Of a stretch of DNA of 64,000 bases, positions 49,192-58,907 are shown piece after piece. The notes under the pieces were generated by a model, which made no database searches, was not told the DNA's origin, and was given only the letters and a program-made list of their open reading frames with translations. How positions within the stretch are numbered: position 1 is the first letter of the stretch; every line of letters starts with the position of its first letter. Source of the DNA: Cyanobacteria bacterium CYA. GTDB taxonomy: Bacteria > Planctomycetota > Phycisphaerae > Phycisphaerales > UBA1924. Where the stretch lies: the NCBI GenBank assembly GCA_008363215.1, contig RHKP01000002.1, positions 1 through 64,000 on the forward strand, given 5' to 3'. A program made the position numbers and the translations under genes.

Positions 49192-51276
49192 ATGAAAGCC
49201 GACTATCTGACCTTCCGACGTGGAACATCTGTGTCCATCCTCGGATTTGCGATCCAACTCGTTCTGGCGCTTGCGTTTCTGATCTATGCGCAGTACTCGA
49301 GGGACCACGCCGCGTTCACGACGGCGCTGTACCTGGGGCTGGGGCTGCTGGTCTGGTTCACGCTGGCAGTCATGTTCGACCTGCATCGTCGCGAGCGTCT
49401 GGAGGCGCTGGAGATCGAGTCGTTCGGGACGTCCGACACCGGCAGCGCGTTCAAGACGGGCGAAGATGAGATCCGCGAGGCCGCACGCCGGCTGGCGGCG
49501 ATGCAGCGGTTTTTCGTCCCGTCGATGAGCCTGCTGATCGCTGGTGGACTGATCGGCGTGGGGTGGTGGCGTCTTGGCGGCGGGCGGGCGATTGTCCACC
49601 AGGAGGCGGCGGTTGATGCGCAACTGCCCGGGTGGGGGATCGCCATCGGCATCGGGGCGGCGTTCGTCGGGTTCGTCTTCGCCCGATTCGTGGCAGGCAT
49701 GGCCAAGCAGAAGGTCTGGGCCAGTCTGCGTGCCGGAGCGGCGTATGCGGTGGGGGCGGCCCTGTTCGGGCTGTCGCTGGCGGTGGCGCATTTTATTCAC
49801 TACGCGGGCAAGGAAGATGTCGCGCTGCGATACCTGCCGGTGGTGTTTCCGATCGCGATGATCGTGTTCGGTTGCGAAGTGATCGTGAATTTCGCGCTGG
49901 ACATTTATCGTCCGCGTCGGCCTGGTGAAGATCACAGGGCGGCGCTCGACTCGCGCGTGCTGGGCTTCCTGGCCGCCCCGGACAAGATCGCCGAATCGCT
50001 GGGCGAGGCGATCAACTACCAGTTCGGTATCGACGTCACCGGTTCGTGGTTTTACAAGTTGCTGAGCCGTTCACTGGCCACGCTGTCGATGCTGGCGGTG
50101 ACGATCGCGTGGCTGCTGACGGGGCTGGTGGTCATCGAGCCGCACCAGCGGGCGATGATCCTGACCTGGGGCACGGTGACTCGCGCAGACGTCGGGCCCG
50201 GGTTGCATGTCAAGTGGCCTTGGCCGATCAGCACCGTGGAGATCCCCGAGCAGGTGGAGACGACGGTGGTGGACGGGAAACCCGTGCATTGGCGGCTTCG
50301 GACGGTCGAAGGCGTGCGGGTGTTGCACATCGGGACGAATCCGCCGGACGAGGACAAGGGCCCGATCCTGTGGACCAAGCAGCACGCGTTGAACGAGCAG
50401 TTCCTGATCGTGCAGCCGTCGCAGGACTCGGCGCCGGCGGGGGTGCCTGCCGGCGAGGAAGTGCGGGAAGTGGCGCTGGTGGCGATCGAGGTGCCGGTGC
50501 ACTACGTCGTGAAGGACGTGCGGGCATTTGACGAGGTTGCCTCTCCGGAGGTGCGTGACCAGTTGTTCACGTCCCTGGGGCGTCGCGTGGTGATGCGTTT
50601 TGCCAGCCGATTGACGGTGGACCAGGTGCTGACGACGGACCGTTCGAGTCTGGCCGAGCAGTTGCGTTCGGATCTGGCGCGCGAGTTTGCGGGCCTGAAC
50701 AACGGGAAAGGGGCGGGGATCGAGATCCTGTTCGTGGGGATCGAGGGGGTACACCCGCCGATGAAGGTGGCGCCGCAGTTTGAGCAGGTGATCGGGGACC
50801 GGCAGAAGCGTGACATGGCGATCGAGGATGCTCAGTTGTACAAGATTGAGCGTCTGACGAAGGCGGCCGGCACGGTGGAGCGTGCGGAGCGGATCGCTGG
50901 CAAACTGGATGAACTCGACGCGAAGATGCGCGGGGGTGCGGGCGAAGCGGAGATTGCAGCGTTCCGGCTGGAAATCCAGCATGATCTGGAGGAAGCCGGG
51001 GGCGAGATGGGCGCGTTGCTGATCGAGGCGAGCGCACGGCGCTGGACGCGGCACATGGGCGAACGGGGGCGTGCGGCGCTGCACCAGGGGCAGGTGGCGT
51101 CGTATACGGCCGCGCCGGAGTTGTACCGTGCGAAGAAGTACTTTGAGGCACTGGCCGAGGTGATGACCGGCGCGCGTGTGTTCATCGTTCCGGAGCAGAC
51201 GTCGATGGTGCGCCTGGAGTTGCAGGATCAGGGCGCGGGTGCGGACGTGTTCAACCCTGAGGCCGGCGGCCCGTGA
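49192..51276 (+). CDS. Polytopic membrane protein with C-terminal SPFH (HflK-like) domain
   Basis: 694 aa. Residues 1-315 hold about seven membrane helices (for example SILGFAIQLVLALAFLIYA, TTALYLGLGLLVWFTLAVMF, GIAIGIGAAFVGFVFARFV, LATLSMLAVTIAWLLTGLVVI). The SPFH domain follows: IEPHQRAMILTWGTVTRADVGPGLHVKWPWPISTVEI, then ALVAIEVPVHYVVKDVRAF and a coiled C-terminus. HflK has one helix; a seven-helix N-terminal domain is unusual. SPFH proteins form ring-shaped membrane cages that often control FtsH. It is the first gene of the SPFH/ABC operon, 58 bp before the HflC-like gene. Confidence 0.88.
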   Translation: MKADYLTFRRGTSVSILGFAIQLVLALAFLIYAQYSRDHAAFTTALYLGLGLLVWFTLAVMFDLHRRERLEALEIESFGTSDTGSAFKTGEDEIREAARRLAAMQRFFVPSMSLLIAGGLIGVGWWRLGGGRAIVHQEAAVDAQLPGWGIAIGIGAAFVGFVFARFVAGMAKQKVWASLRAGAAYAVGAALFGLSLAVAHFIHYAGKEDVALRYLPVVFPIAMIVFGCEVIVNFALDIYRPRRPGEDHRAALDSRVLGFLAAPDKIAESLGEAINYQFGIDVTGSWFYKLLSRSLATLSMLAVTIAWLLTGLVVIEPHQRAMILTWGTVTRADVGPGLHVKWPWPISTVEIPEQVETTVVDGKPVHWRLRTVEGVRVLHIGTNPPDEDKGPILWTKQHALNEQFLIVQPSQDSAPAGVPAGEEVREVALVAIEVPVHYVVKDVRAFDEVASPEVRDQLFTSLGRRVVMRFASRLTVDQVLTTDRSSLAEQLRSDLAREFAGLNNGKGAGIEILFVGIEGVHPPMKVAPQFEQVIGDRQKRDMAIEDAQLYKIERLTKAAGTVERAERIAGKLDELDAKMRGGAGEAEIAAFRLEIQHDLEEAGGEMGALLIEASARRWTRHMGERGRAALHQGQVASYTAAPELYRAKKYFEALAEVMTGARVFIVPEQTSMVRLELQDQGAGADVFNPEAGGP

Positions 51277-51334
51277 GCGAACGTTGGTCAGGCAGCACCG
51301 GGGCGGGGCGTCCCGGGCAGGAGTCGAAAGCGTG

Positions 51335-52357
51335 ATGAGCAGCAAGAAGATGATTCTGTGGGCAGTCGCAGCGTTGTTCGTCGCGGCGGTGCTGTCGTTC
51401 GCGGTGACGTACAGCGTGCGATTCACCGAGGCGGCGGTGGTGACGACGTTCGGCAAGGCGAGCGAGACCTCGAACCGCTCGGAACCGGGGCTGCACCTCA
51501 AGTGGCCTTACCCGATCCAGTCGGTGACCAAGTACGACACGCGGGAGCGGTACATCCAGGCGCGGAGCGAGACGCAGCAGACGGCCGACAACTTTCAGAT
51601 CGTCGTGGAGGGATTCGCGACATATCGGGTGTCGGACCCGCTGGCGTTCTACCGTCGTTTCAGTTCGGCGGCGGGCGGGAATCGCCCGATCGATCACTTC
51701 CGCGAGGCGGAGGATCTTCTGCGTTCGCGTCTGCGTGCGGCGCTGGGGGAGACGAGCAAGTTCCGCATGGGCGAGTTGTTCGTGGAGCGTGCGGGCGCGT
51801 CGAAGTTGCCGCAACTGGAGGCGATGATCCTCTCGCAGATGAGCGGCCAGAGCGAGTCGGGCGAGAGTCTGAGCGCCTACGGGCTGACGGTCACGATGGT
51901 GGGGATCGACCGGATCGTGCTGCCCGAAGCGACGACGCAGGAGGTGATGAACAAGATGGCGGCCAATCGCCTGCGTCTGGCGGGGCAGTACACCAGTGAG
52001 GGGCAGGCGGTGGCGACGACGATCAAGGCGGCGGCGGACGCGGACGCGCAGCGCATCCGGGCGTTTGCCCAGAGCCGGGCGAAGGAGATCATCGCACGGG
52101 GCGAGCAGGAAGCGGCGGTGTTTCTGAAGGGGCAGAATGAGTTCCCTGAACTGGCGGTGTTCATCCAGAACATCGAGTTGATGCGGGAGGTGCTGGCCAA
52201 GAAGTTGACGCTGGTGCTCAGTTCGCGGGATTTCGGCATGAGGCTGTTCTCTCCGGATGCGCTTCGGGATCTGAAAGAGGGTGAACTGCCGGTGGATCTC
52301 AACGATCTGCCGGGCGGCGACGCGAGCGCCGACTCGGGCGCGGAGGACGGGCGATGA
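51335..52357 (+). CDS. SPFH-domain protein, HflC-like
   Basis: 340 aa. One N-terminal helix (MILWAVAALFVAAVLSFAVTYSV) then the SPFH domain: FTEAAVVTTFGKASETSNRSEPGLHLKWPYPIQSVTKYDTRER, FQIVVEGFATYRVSDPLAFYRRF, and the Ala-rich coiled coil EGQAVATTIKAAADADAQRIRAFAQSRAKEIIARGEQEAA. This layout is that of HflC. Start ATG 51335; GTG 51332 has slightly better spacing from AGGAG. Its stop overlaps the third SPFH gene (ATGA). In other bacteria HflK and HflC form a cage around FtsH; no ftsH is in the window. Confidence 0.9.
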   Translation: MSSKKMILWAVAALFVAAVLSFAVTYSVRFTEAAVVTTFGKASETSNRSEPGLHLKWPYPIQSVTKYDTRERYIQARSETQQTADNFQIVVEGFATYRVSDPLAFYRRFSSAAGGNRPIDHFREAEDLLRSRLRAALGETSKFRMGELFVERAGASKLPQLEAMILSQMSGQSESGESLSAYGLTVTMVGIDRIVLPEATTQEVMNKMAANRLRLAGQYTSEGQAVATTIKAAADADAQRIRAFAQSRAKEIIARGEQEAAVFLKGQNEFPELAVFIQNIELMREVLAKKLTLVLSSRDFGMRLFSPDALRDLKEGELPVDLNDLPGGDASADSGAEDGR

Positions 52358-53760
52358 GCGACCTGGACTTCGACGGACCCGATCCTATCGAGACGCCGCC
52401 GGCGGACAGTTTGCGACCTGCGTCGATGCGTCTGCGCGATCCGGAGGAGCGGTCGGAACAGTTGATGGACCCGGCCAACCAGTCGCTGGCCGAGGCGCTG
52501 CGGATCACGTACCGCATCGTGCAGTTGGCAATGGTCGCGTTGGCGTTTCTGTTCCTGTTCAGCGGTGTGCAGCGTGTGGCGGAAGGAGAACGCGGCATCC
52601 CGCTGCTGTTCGGCGAGCCGACGGCCGAACAACTGGATCCGGGTCTGCACTTCAGCGCTCCATTTCCGATCGGCGAGATCGTGAAGGTGGACGCGACGAC
52701 GTCGAACCTGGAAATCATGTTTGCCTACTGGCCTCGAGTGGCGGCGGGGCGGCAGGAGGATCCGATCAGCCGGCTGTCATCGTCGCCGCAACTGGTGCCC
52801 GGGGTGGACGGGTCGCTGATCACCAGCGACCTGAGCATCGCTCACGCGCAGTGGAAGGTTGAGTACCGGCGTGTACGGCACCGGACCTTTGCGGAGAACA
52901 TTTACCCCGAGGCTGAGAAGGACATCGTGCGGGGGGCGGTGCAGCGTGGGATCGTGCGTGTGGTGGCTGAAACGCCGATTGACGTGCTGCTTGGGCTGGG
53001 GGACAGCGGAGATGGTTCGATCACGGACCGGATCCGCGCGATAGCGCAGGGCATGCTGACGGACGATCTGAACTCGGGGATCGTGATCGACAAGGTGACG
53101 TTGTACCGCAAGACGGCGCCGGTGCGGCTGATCGACCAGTTTGCCCGCGTGCAGACGGAGGCCAATGCGGCGGGGACGAAACGTGAAGAGGCCGAGGATG
53201 CGCGGGAATCCACGTTGAACGGCGTGGCGGGGAAGGCCTATCCGGAGTTGATCAGACTGATCCAGTACTATGAGAGTGCGGTGGAACTCGGGCAGCCGGA
53301 GCGGGCCGAGCAGATTCTGTCGGCGATCAACAATGTGTTCGAGGGTCGTGCGGCCGAGTTTGAGGACGTGATCGTGCTCGAGGGGCAGGCGTCGGGGGAG
53401 GTGACGCAGATCATCAGCCTTGCGCGTTCGCAGGCGACGGAGTTGCGTGAGTCGGCCGAGGCTGACCTGCGGATCTACCGGGCCAAACTGGCGCAGTTCC
53501 GGGCCAATCCGCGTCTGATGATGCAGGTGGACTGGGTGTCGGCGTATCGAGATCTGACAAGCCGGCAGTTCGTGCAGACGATGCTGCTGCCCGAGGGCGT
53601 GCGGCCGCAACTGGTGTTCAACGCGGACCCGGACTTCATGCAGGAGATCTACTCCTGGAACAAGCAGCAACAGATGTCCAAGCGGGTGGAAGAGCGCACG
53701 CGTGAACTCCAGCGGCAGCGCTTCGACACGAACAGGACGCCGGTGGAAATCGGCGAGTGA
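52354..53760 (+). CDS. Third SPFH-domain protein, HflK-like
   Basis: 468 aa from ATG 52354, overlapping the previous stop. A cytosolic N-terminus of about 50 residues (PETPPADS..., Pro/Asp-rich) comes before one membrane helix (IVQLAMVALAFLFLFSGVQRV). The SPFH domain reads EGERGIPLLFGEPTAEQLDPGLHFSAPFPIGEIVKVD. Later KVTLYRKTAPVRLIDQFARVQTEANAAGTKREEAEDARE is the conserved HflK-type region leading into a coiled coil. The C-terminus is basic and helical. Three different SPFH proteins in a row imply a hetero-oligomeric cage. Confidence 0.88.
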   Translation: MSDLDFDGPDPIETPPADSLRPASMRLRDPEERSEQLMDPANQSLAEALRITYRIVQLAMVALAFLFLFSGVQRVAEGERGIPLLFGEPTAEQLDPGLHFSAPFPIGEIVKVDATTSNLEIMFAYWPRVAAGRQEDPISRLSSSPQLVPGVDGSLITSDLSIAHAQWKVEYRRVRHRTFAENIYPEAEKDIVRGAVQRGIVRVVAETPIDVLLGLGDSGDGSITDRIRAIAQGMLTDDLNSGIVIDKVTLYRKTAPVRLIDQFARVQTEANAAGTKREEAEDARESTLNGVAGKAYPELIRLIQYYESAVELGQPERAEQILSAINNVFEGRAAEFEDVIVLEGQASGEVTQIISLARSQATELRESAEADLRIYRAKLAQFRANPRLMMQVDWVSAYRDLTSRQFVQTMLLPEGVRPQLVFNADPDFMQEIYSWNKQQQMSKRVEERTRELQRQRFDTNRTPVEIGE

Positions 53761-53782
53761 GTTGAGGCAGGAGCGCGGCGGG

Positions 53783-55009
53783 ATGTCAGATCAGGACAAC
53801 AGCGCAGGTGGTTCCACGCCGGTGGTCGAGTGCCGACGACTGACCAAGGTGTTCAAGGACTTCTGGATGCGAGATCGCGCCCGCGCGGTCGACGATCTGA
53901 CGTTTGACGTGCAGCCGCGCGAGGTTTTCGGGCTGCTCGGCCCCAACGGATCGGGCAAGAGCACGACGATCAAGATCATGCTGGGGCTGCTGCGTCCTTC
54001 CAGCGGGCGTGTGGGCATCTTCGGGCGTCCGCCTTCGGACGTTGGCGTGAAGAAGCGGATCGGGTATCTTCCCGAAGAGTCGTACCTGTACCAGTTTCTC
54101 AACGCGCGGGAGACGCTGGAGTATTACGGCAAACTGTTTCACCTCGACCGCCGCGTGCGAGAGCGCCGGATCGACGAACTGCTGGACATGGTGGGGCTGA
54201 CGCACGCGCAGTTTCGCCCGGTGCGCGAGTATTCCAAGGGCATGCAGCGGCGCATCGGGCTGGCACAGGCGTTGATCAACGACCCGGAACTGCTCATTCT
54301 CGATGAGCCGACGACCGGACTTGATCCGATCGGTACGCGACAGGTCAAGGATCTGATCCTCGAACTGGGGAGGCGAGGCAAAACGGTGATCCTGTCGAGC
54401 CACCTGCTGGCCGACGTGGAGGACGTGGTTGACCGCATGATCATCCTCTACGGGGGGAAGAAGCGGGATGAAGGCTCGTGCGACGGACTGCTGACGCGGA
54501 AGAACGTGACGACGATCGAGAGCGATGAACTGGACGATGAGACCGTCTCGCGGATCGACGAACTGATCCGGGCGCGTTCGGGCGGGGCCAAGTCGATCCG
54601 CAAGGTGACCAAGCCGCGACAGAGACTCGAGGAGTTGTTCCTGGGGATCGTCGAGCGTGCGCAGGCCGAGCGGGCAAGCACGAGCGGCGCGATGCACGGC
54701 GGGGTGACGGCTGCGTTCCTGCGGGGTGAAGAGAGCAAGGAAGGGCAGGAACTGATCGAGAGCCTGGTGCGTGACGAGCAGGCGGAGCGGTCGGTAGAGA
54801 GCCTGATGGCTGAGGCCGCCGCGCGCGCGCCGGCGCCGGGTGCGGCCGAGCAGAAGCGTGTGATCGAGTCGCTGATGCAGGACGATCAGATCGAGCGTGC
54901 GGCGCCGGCGGCGCAGGGTGAGAGCGTTCGGACCGATGCGGTCGAGGACGTGGACCGGAGCGTCATCGACGCGCTTCTGGACGAGCCTGACGAGGAGAAG
55001 CGGACGTGA
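53783..55009 (+). CDS. ABC transporter ATPase with repeated acidic C-terminal tail
   Basis: 408 aa. ATPase domain about 15-245: Walker A GPNGSGKST (near 52), signature YSKGMQRR (near 150, in place of LSGGQ), Walker B LLILDEPTTGLDP (near 170), switch SSHLLADVED. This is the ABC-2 drug/polysaccharide exporter type. A normal protein would end near 310; here about 95 residues follow with three related units: LIESLVRDEQAER, VIESLMQDDQIER and VIDALLDEPDEE. These look like docking motifs. It overlaps the large permease gene (GTGA at 55006). Confidence 0.92.
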   Translation: MSDQDNSAGGSTPVVECRRLTKVFKDFWMRDRARAVDDLTFDVQPREVFGLLGPNGSGKSTTIKIMLGLLRPSSGRVGIFGRPPSDVGVKKRIGYLPEESYLYQFLNARETLEYYGKLFHLDRRVRERRIDELLDMVGLTHAQFRPVREYSKGMQRRIGLAQALINDPELLILDEPTTGLDPIGTRQVKDLILELGRRGKTVILSSHLLADVEDVVDRMIILYGGKKRDEGSCDGLLTRKNVTTIESDELDDETVSRIDELIRARSGGAKSIRKVTKPRQRLEELFLGIVERAQAERASTSGAMHGGVTAAFLRGEESKEGQELIESLVRDEQAERSVESLMAEAAARAPAPGAAEQKRVIESLMQDDQIERAAPAAQGESVRTDAVEDVDRSVIDALLDEPDEEKRT

Positions 55010-56916
55010 GCCTGTCTTCGCGACTTGCCGCGATCAATCGCTTCCAGAGGTCGCGCGGGTTCAAGATCGGTGCGTCAATTGTGCTGGGCGTGGCGGCGGT
55101 GGCGCTGGCGGGCACGCTGTTCGTCGGGGTTACTTCGGGCAGTTTCCAGTTGCCGGCACTCCAGAACGTCGATCCGAATTCGGAGGCGGCCAGAGTGCTC
55201 GGCAAGGCCATCTCCGGTGGGAACCCCGTTCCGGTGCTGATCGGCGGCGGGCTGATCGTGCTTGCAGCCTTGCTGGCGATCGTGTGGCTCGGGCTGGGGC
55301 TGACGTACGTGGGCTACTCGGCCCTTACGCTGCTGGCGGCCTGGCCGCTGCTGCTGCTTGCGCCCACCGAAGCCCTGGGCATGGTGGTGCTGGGCGCCTC
55401 GCAACTGGGCTGGGTGTTCATGCTGCTGATGCGTGTGATGGAGGTTGTTTTCAGCGGCACCGGGGTGGTGGTGGGGGTGGTGCGCAACGTGCTGCAAGAG
55501 GCGGTGCGTATGAAGGTGTCACTGGTCTTCATCGTGCTGCTGATCCTGGGGCTGGCGACGCTGCCGGGCGTGCTGGACGCTGAGCAGCCGCTGCGTTATC
55601 GCGTGCAGTCGTTCATGCAGTATGCGACGGGGGGCACGTTCTGGATGCTGGCGGTGCTCACGCTGGTGTTCGGGGTGACGACGCTGACCAGCGAGCAGCG
55701 CACGCGCGTGATCTGGCAGACGGTGACCAAGCCGGTGCCGGCGTGGAAGTATCTGCTGGGCAAGTGGGCGGGTATCGTGGCGTTGCAGTTCGTGCTGCTG
55801 GCGGTGTGCGCAACGGCGATCTTCGGATTTGTCGAATACCTGCGCGCCCAGCCGGCCATCGGTGAGCGGTCGGCGTACGCGGCCGTCGAGGGCAGCGTTT
55901 CGGAAGATCGCCTGATTCTCGAGACGCAGGTGCTGACCGCGCGGAAGGCAGTCGAGCCGGTCGTGCCGATGGCGAAGACCGATCCTCAGTTCCTGCGGGC
56001 GGTGGAGCAATACATCGAGAACGAGAGGCGGTCGAACGCCCAGTTCGCCACGCAGGCGCCCGAGCGTCGGCGGGTGGAGCAAGATCTGTATAAGGACTAT
56101 GTGCAGGCGTACCGGTCGATCGACCCGAAGACCGAGCAGTTGGGCGAGGCGTACCGGTTTGGCGGGCTGTCCGAGGCGAAGAAGCGTGACCTGCCGATCA
56201 CGCTACGTTATCGCATCGACTCGGGCGGCAACCGTCCGGACGAGTTTTTCATGCTCACGATCCTGTTGTCGGACGGTTCGCCGATCATCCGGAACACGGG
56301 TCTGGGGATGAACCACTCGGTGTCGATTTCGCCGAGTTACATCGACGATGATGGGAACCTGTTCATCCGGGTGTACAACGGGCAGGTGGGGATCGCGCCC
56401 GACGGGCAGATGGCCGTGGCGCTCAACCCGCGCACGATCACGTTCCCGCCGGGTGGATTGCAGGTCACGTATCAGGCGGGGAGTTTCCGCACCAACTTCG
56501 TGCGGGTGGTGGCGGTGCTGTGGCTCAAACTGGCATTCCTGGCGATGCTGGCGATCTGGGCGTCGACGTTCCTGAGTTTCTCGGTCGCCTCGCTGGTGGC
56601 GATCTCGGTGTTCCTGATGGCCGAAATGGCAGGTTTCATCACCAAGTCGGTGGAGGTGTACAGCACGGCGGACCACGAGGGGCACACGCAGTTGGTCAAG
56701 GTGATCGCGGCGTGGGTGTCGGCGCGGGTGGCCGGGGTGTTCAGTGTGTACGCGAACCTGGAGCCGGTGGGGCGACTGGTCGACGGGCGGCTGATGTCGT
56801 GGAGCGGGGTGATCGGCGGCGCGATCGTGCTTGCGGTGGCGACGGGGCTGCTGTACCTGCTCGGGGTGGTCACATTCCGGCGCCGTGAACTGGCGATCTA
56901 CTCAGGAAACGGGTGA
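55006..56916 (+). CDS. Large ABC transporter permease
   Basis: 636 aa from GTG 55006. Helices: IVLGVAAVALAGTLFVGV; a block of three or four at about 80-165; VSLVFIVLLILGLATLPG; TFWMLAVLTLVFGVTTLTSEQRTRVIWQTVTKPVPAWKYLLGKWAG (ABC-2-like); then a periplasmic domain of about 200 residues (285-485); and C-terminal helices (LKLAFLAMLAIWASTFLSFSVASLVAISVFLMAEMAGF, GGAIVLAVATGLLYLLGVVTF). The periplasmic domain is beta-rich (ITLRYRIDSGGNRPDEFFMLTILLSDGSP). It pairs with the ATPase gene it overlaps. Substrate unknown. Confidence 0.85.
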   Translation: MSLSSRLAAINRFQRSRGFKIGASIVLGVAAVALAGTLFVGVTSGSFQLPALQNVDPNSEAARVLGKAISGGNPVPVLIGGGLIVLAALLAIVWLGLGLTYVGYSALTLLAAWPLLLLAPTEALGMVVLGASQLGWVFMLLMRVMEVVFSGTGVVVGVVRNVLQEAVRMKVSLVFIVLLILGLATLPGVLDAEQPLRYRVQSFMQYATGGTFWMLAVLTLVFGVTTLTSEQRTRVIWQTVTKPVPAWKYLLGKWAGIVALQFVLLAVCATAIFGFVEYLRAQPAIGERSAYAAVEGSVSEDRLILETQVLTARKAVEPVVPMAKTDPQFLRAVEQYIENERRSNAQFATQAPERRRVEQDLYKDYVQAYRSIDPKTEQLGEAYRFGGLSEAKKRDLPITLRYRIDSGGNRPDEFFMLTILLSDGSPIIRNTGLGMNHSVSISPSYIDDDGNLFIRVYNGQVGIAPDGQMAVALNPRTITFPPGGLQVTYQAGSFRTNFVRVVAVLWLKLAFLAMLAIWASTFLSFSVASLVAISVFLMAEMAGFITKSVEVYSTADHEGHTQLVKVIAAWVSARVAGVFSVYANLEPVGRLVDGRLMSWSGVIGGAIVLAVATGLLYLLGVVTFRRRELAIYSGNG

Positions 56917-56930
56917 GGCAAGGAGCACGC

Positions 56931-58901
56931 ATGTCCGGCTTCACGGTCAAACTGGTCTCCCTGATCGTCGCCCTGACGGCGTTCGGTTCATCGGCGGTGC
57001 TGTCGTTCGCGTTGGCAGCGTCGGTGGGAGGCAACCGGCTGGCGTACACGGATCGGGCCGAGGAGAACGACCCGCCGCAGGTGGCTGCGGGCATCGCGAT
57101 GGGCGCATTCCGCGGGCTGTTTGTCAACATTCTCTGGATCCGCGCCAACGATCTGAAGGAGCAGGGCAAGTACTTCGAGGCGATCGAACTGGCCAAGGCG
57201 ATCACGCGGCTGCAACCGCGTTTCCCGCGCGTGTGGGCATTTCACGCGTGGAACATGGCGTACAACATTTCGGTGGTGACGCAGACGCCGGCGGAGCGCT
57301 GGCAGTGGGTGCAGGCGGGGGTGCGGCTGCTGCGTGACGAGGGCATCCCGGCCAATCCGAACGAGATGCTGCTGTACAAGGAACTGGCGTGGATCTTCAT
57401 CCACAAGATCGGCGGGTACACCGACGATTCAAACCAGTATTACAAGCGGCGTGTGGCCGAGGAGTGGCAGACGATTCTGGGCGAGCCGCCGTCGATCACG
57501 CTGGCCCAGACTCGGACGCGGCAAGGGGTGGTGGACCTGTACGCGGGGTGGATTGACCGCATCGCGCAGGCGGCGGACACGCGGGCGGGGCTGATCGCGC
57601 GTGTGCCCGAGGCTGAGCGGCTTCTCAACGAACTGCAGACGCGTGTGGGGGTGGGTCCGGGGCAGGAACTGCTGCGTCGGTACGCGTTCCACGCGGCGCT
57701 GTCTCGGTCGGCGCGGCGGGCGGAGATGGAGCGATCGTGGGGTCCGAAGAACCAGGCGCTGTCCGAACTGCTGGCCGATCCGGCGTACGCCCGGGCCTGG
57801 GAGGAACTGATCGCACACACGCGCAAGCGTGTGCTGATCGACGAGTACCACATGTCACCGGGCACGATGGCCCGGTTCACGCGGCGGTGGGGCCCGCTGG
57901 ACTGGCGCCATCCCGCGGCGCACTCGCTCTACTGGTCGCAGGTGGGCGTGGAGCGAGGGGAGAACCGAGTCAGTGAAGAGAACATGAAGGCGTTCGACTT
58001 CGTGAACACCAACCGCATCATCATGCAGTCGCTGCAGGAACTGTGGCGCGGCGGGTCGGTCTACTTCAACTACCTCGATTTCACGCAGGACGGCGACGGG
58101 TTCTACATGACTACGCCCAACATGTACTTCGTCGATGCGTACGGGGAGTTGTACGAGCAGGTGGTGCGCCTGGGCGGGGTGTTCGAGAATCGCGAGCGGC
58201 GTGCGATGACGCCGTATGCGGCGGGGTATGAGAACTTCCTGAAGGACGTGGTGGCGTTTTACTTCCGTCGCGGCGAGATCGCCGAGGCCGAGCGCTGGTA
58301 CGAGAAGTTGCGGACGTTTGAGGGGCTGAACATCAACGACCAGATGGTGGTGGTGGAGTACTCTCGTCCGCTGGCCGAGTTTGTGCAGCGGAACCTGTGG
58401 GACCGTTTCGACTCGCCGACGGTGGCGCGTCAGGAAGTCTTCGGGGCGCTGCAAGGTGCGTACGCGGCGCTGCTGGTCGGGGATATGGAACGGTTCCGCG
58501 GGAGTTGGGACTACGCCTCCGAAGCGCACAAGTACTACTTTGAGAAGCAGTACCGGCAGATGGTCGCCAGCGGGCAGGCGGCCCGCATGGAATACATGCC
58601 GCGTGACTTCCGCCTGTACGCGGGGCTGGTGTTCGCCGACATGTTCCGTCTCGTGCCGATAGACGAGGCAGAACTGCTCTACTTCCACGCGCCCAACGAT
58701 CTGAAGCAGTTCGCGTATGACCCGATCGTGGAGATCTACCGCCAGGCGATGGGCGAGCAGGTCGCGGCGGGCCTGCAACAGCGCACCTTCGACCAGATCT
58801 TCCCCGAGCCCGAGAAGATGGAGCAGTTCCGCGATGACTTTGCCCGACGGCGCGCCGCTGAGCAGACCTTCCGCGACTCCCTGAACATCGACGTCAAGTG
58901 A
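56931..58901 (+). CDS. Membrane-anchored helical-repeat protein of the SPFH/ABC operon
   Basis: 656 aa from ATG 56931 after AAGGAG. One N-terminal helix (VKLVSLIVALTAFGSSAVLSFALAA). The rest is probably periplasmic and rich in Trp, Tyr and Arg. The first part has TPR-like helices (FVNILWIRANDLKEQGKYFEAIELAKAITRLQPRFPRVWAFHAWNMAYNI); later parts have IHKIGGYTDDSNQYYKRRVAEEW and YSRPLAEFVQRNLWDRF. The family is not recognised. It is the last gene of the operon (14 bp after the permease) and convergent with purC. It is probably a periplasmic partner of the permease. Confidence 0.78.
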   Translation: MSGFTVKLVSLIVALTAFGSSAVLSFALAASVGGNRLAYTDRAEENDPPQVAAGIAMGAFRGLFVNILWIRANDLKEQGKYFEAIELAKAITRLQPRFPRVWAFHAWNMAYNISVVTQTPAERWQWVQAGVRLLRDEGIPANPNEMLLYKELAWIFIHKIGGYTDDSNQYYKRRVAEEWQTILGEPPSITLAQTRTRQGVVDLYAGWIDRIAQAADTRAGLIARVPEAERLLNELQTRVGVGPGQELLRRYAFHAALSRSARRAEMERSWGPKNQALSELLADPAYARAWEELIAHTRKRVLIDEYHMSPGTMARFTRRWGPLDWRHPAAHSLYWSQVGVERGENRVSEENMKAFDFVNTNRIIMQSLQELWRGGSVYFNYLDFTQDGDGFYMTTPNMYFVDAYGELYEQVVRLGGVFENRERRAMTPYAAGYENFLKDVVAFYFRRGEIAEAERWYEKLRTFEGLNINDQMVVVEYSRPLAEFVQRNLWDRFDSPTVARQEVFGALQGAYAALLVGDMERFRGSWDYASEAHKYYFEKQYRQMVASGQAARMEYMPRDFRLYAGLVFADMFRLVPIDEAELLYFHAPNDLKQFAYDPIVEIYRQAMGEQVAAGLQQRTFDQIFPEPEKMEQFRDDFARRRAAEQTFRDSLNIDVK

Positions 58902-58907
58902 GCATGC

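Noticed and set aside
48767-49195. 142-codon plus-strand open frame in the divergent gap
   Set aside because: Arg/Gly-rich, no domain, and it runs into the start of the SPFH gene.
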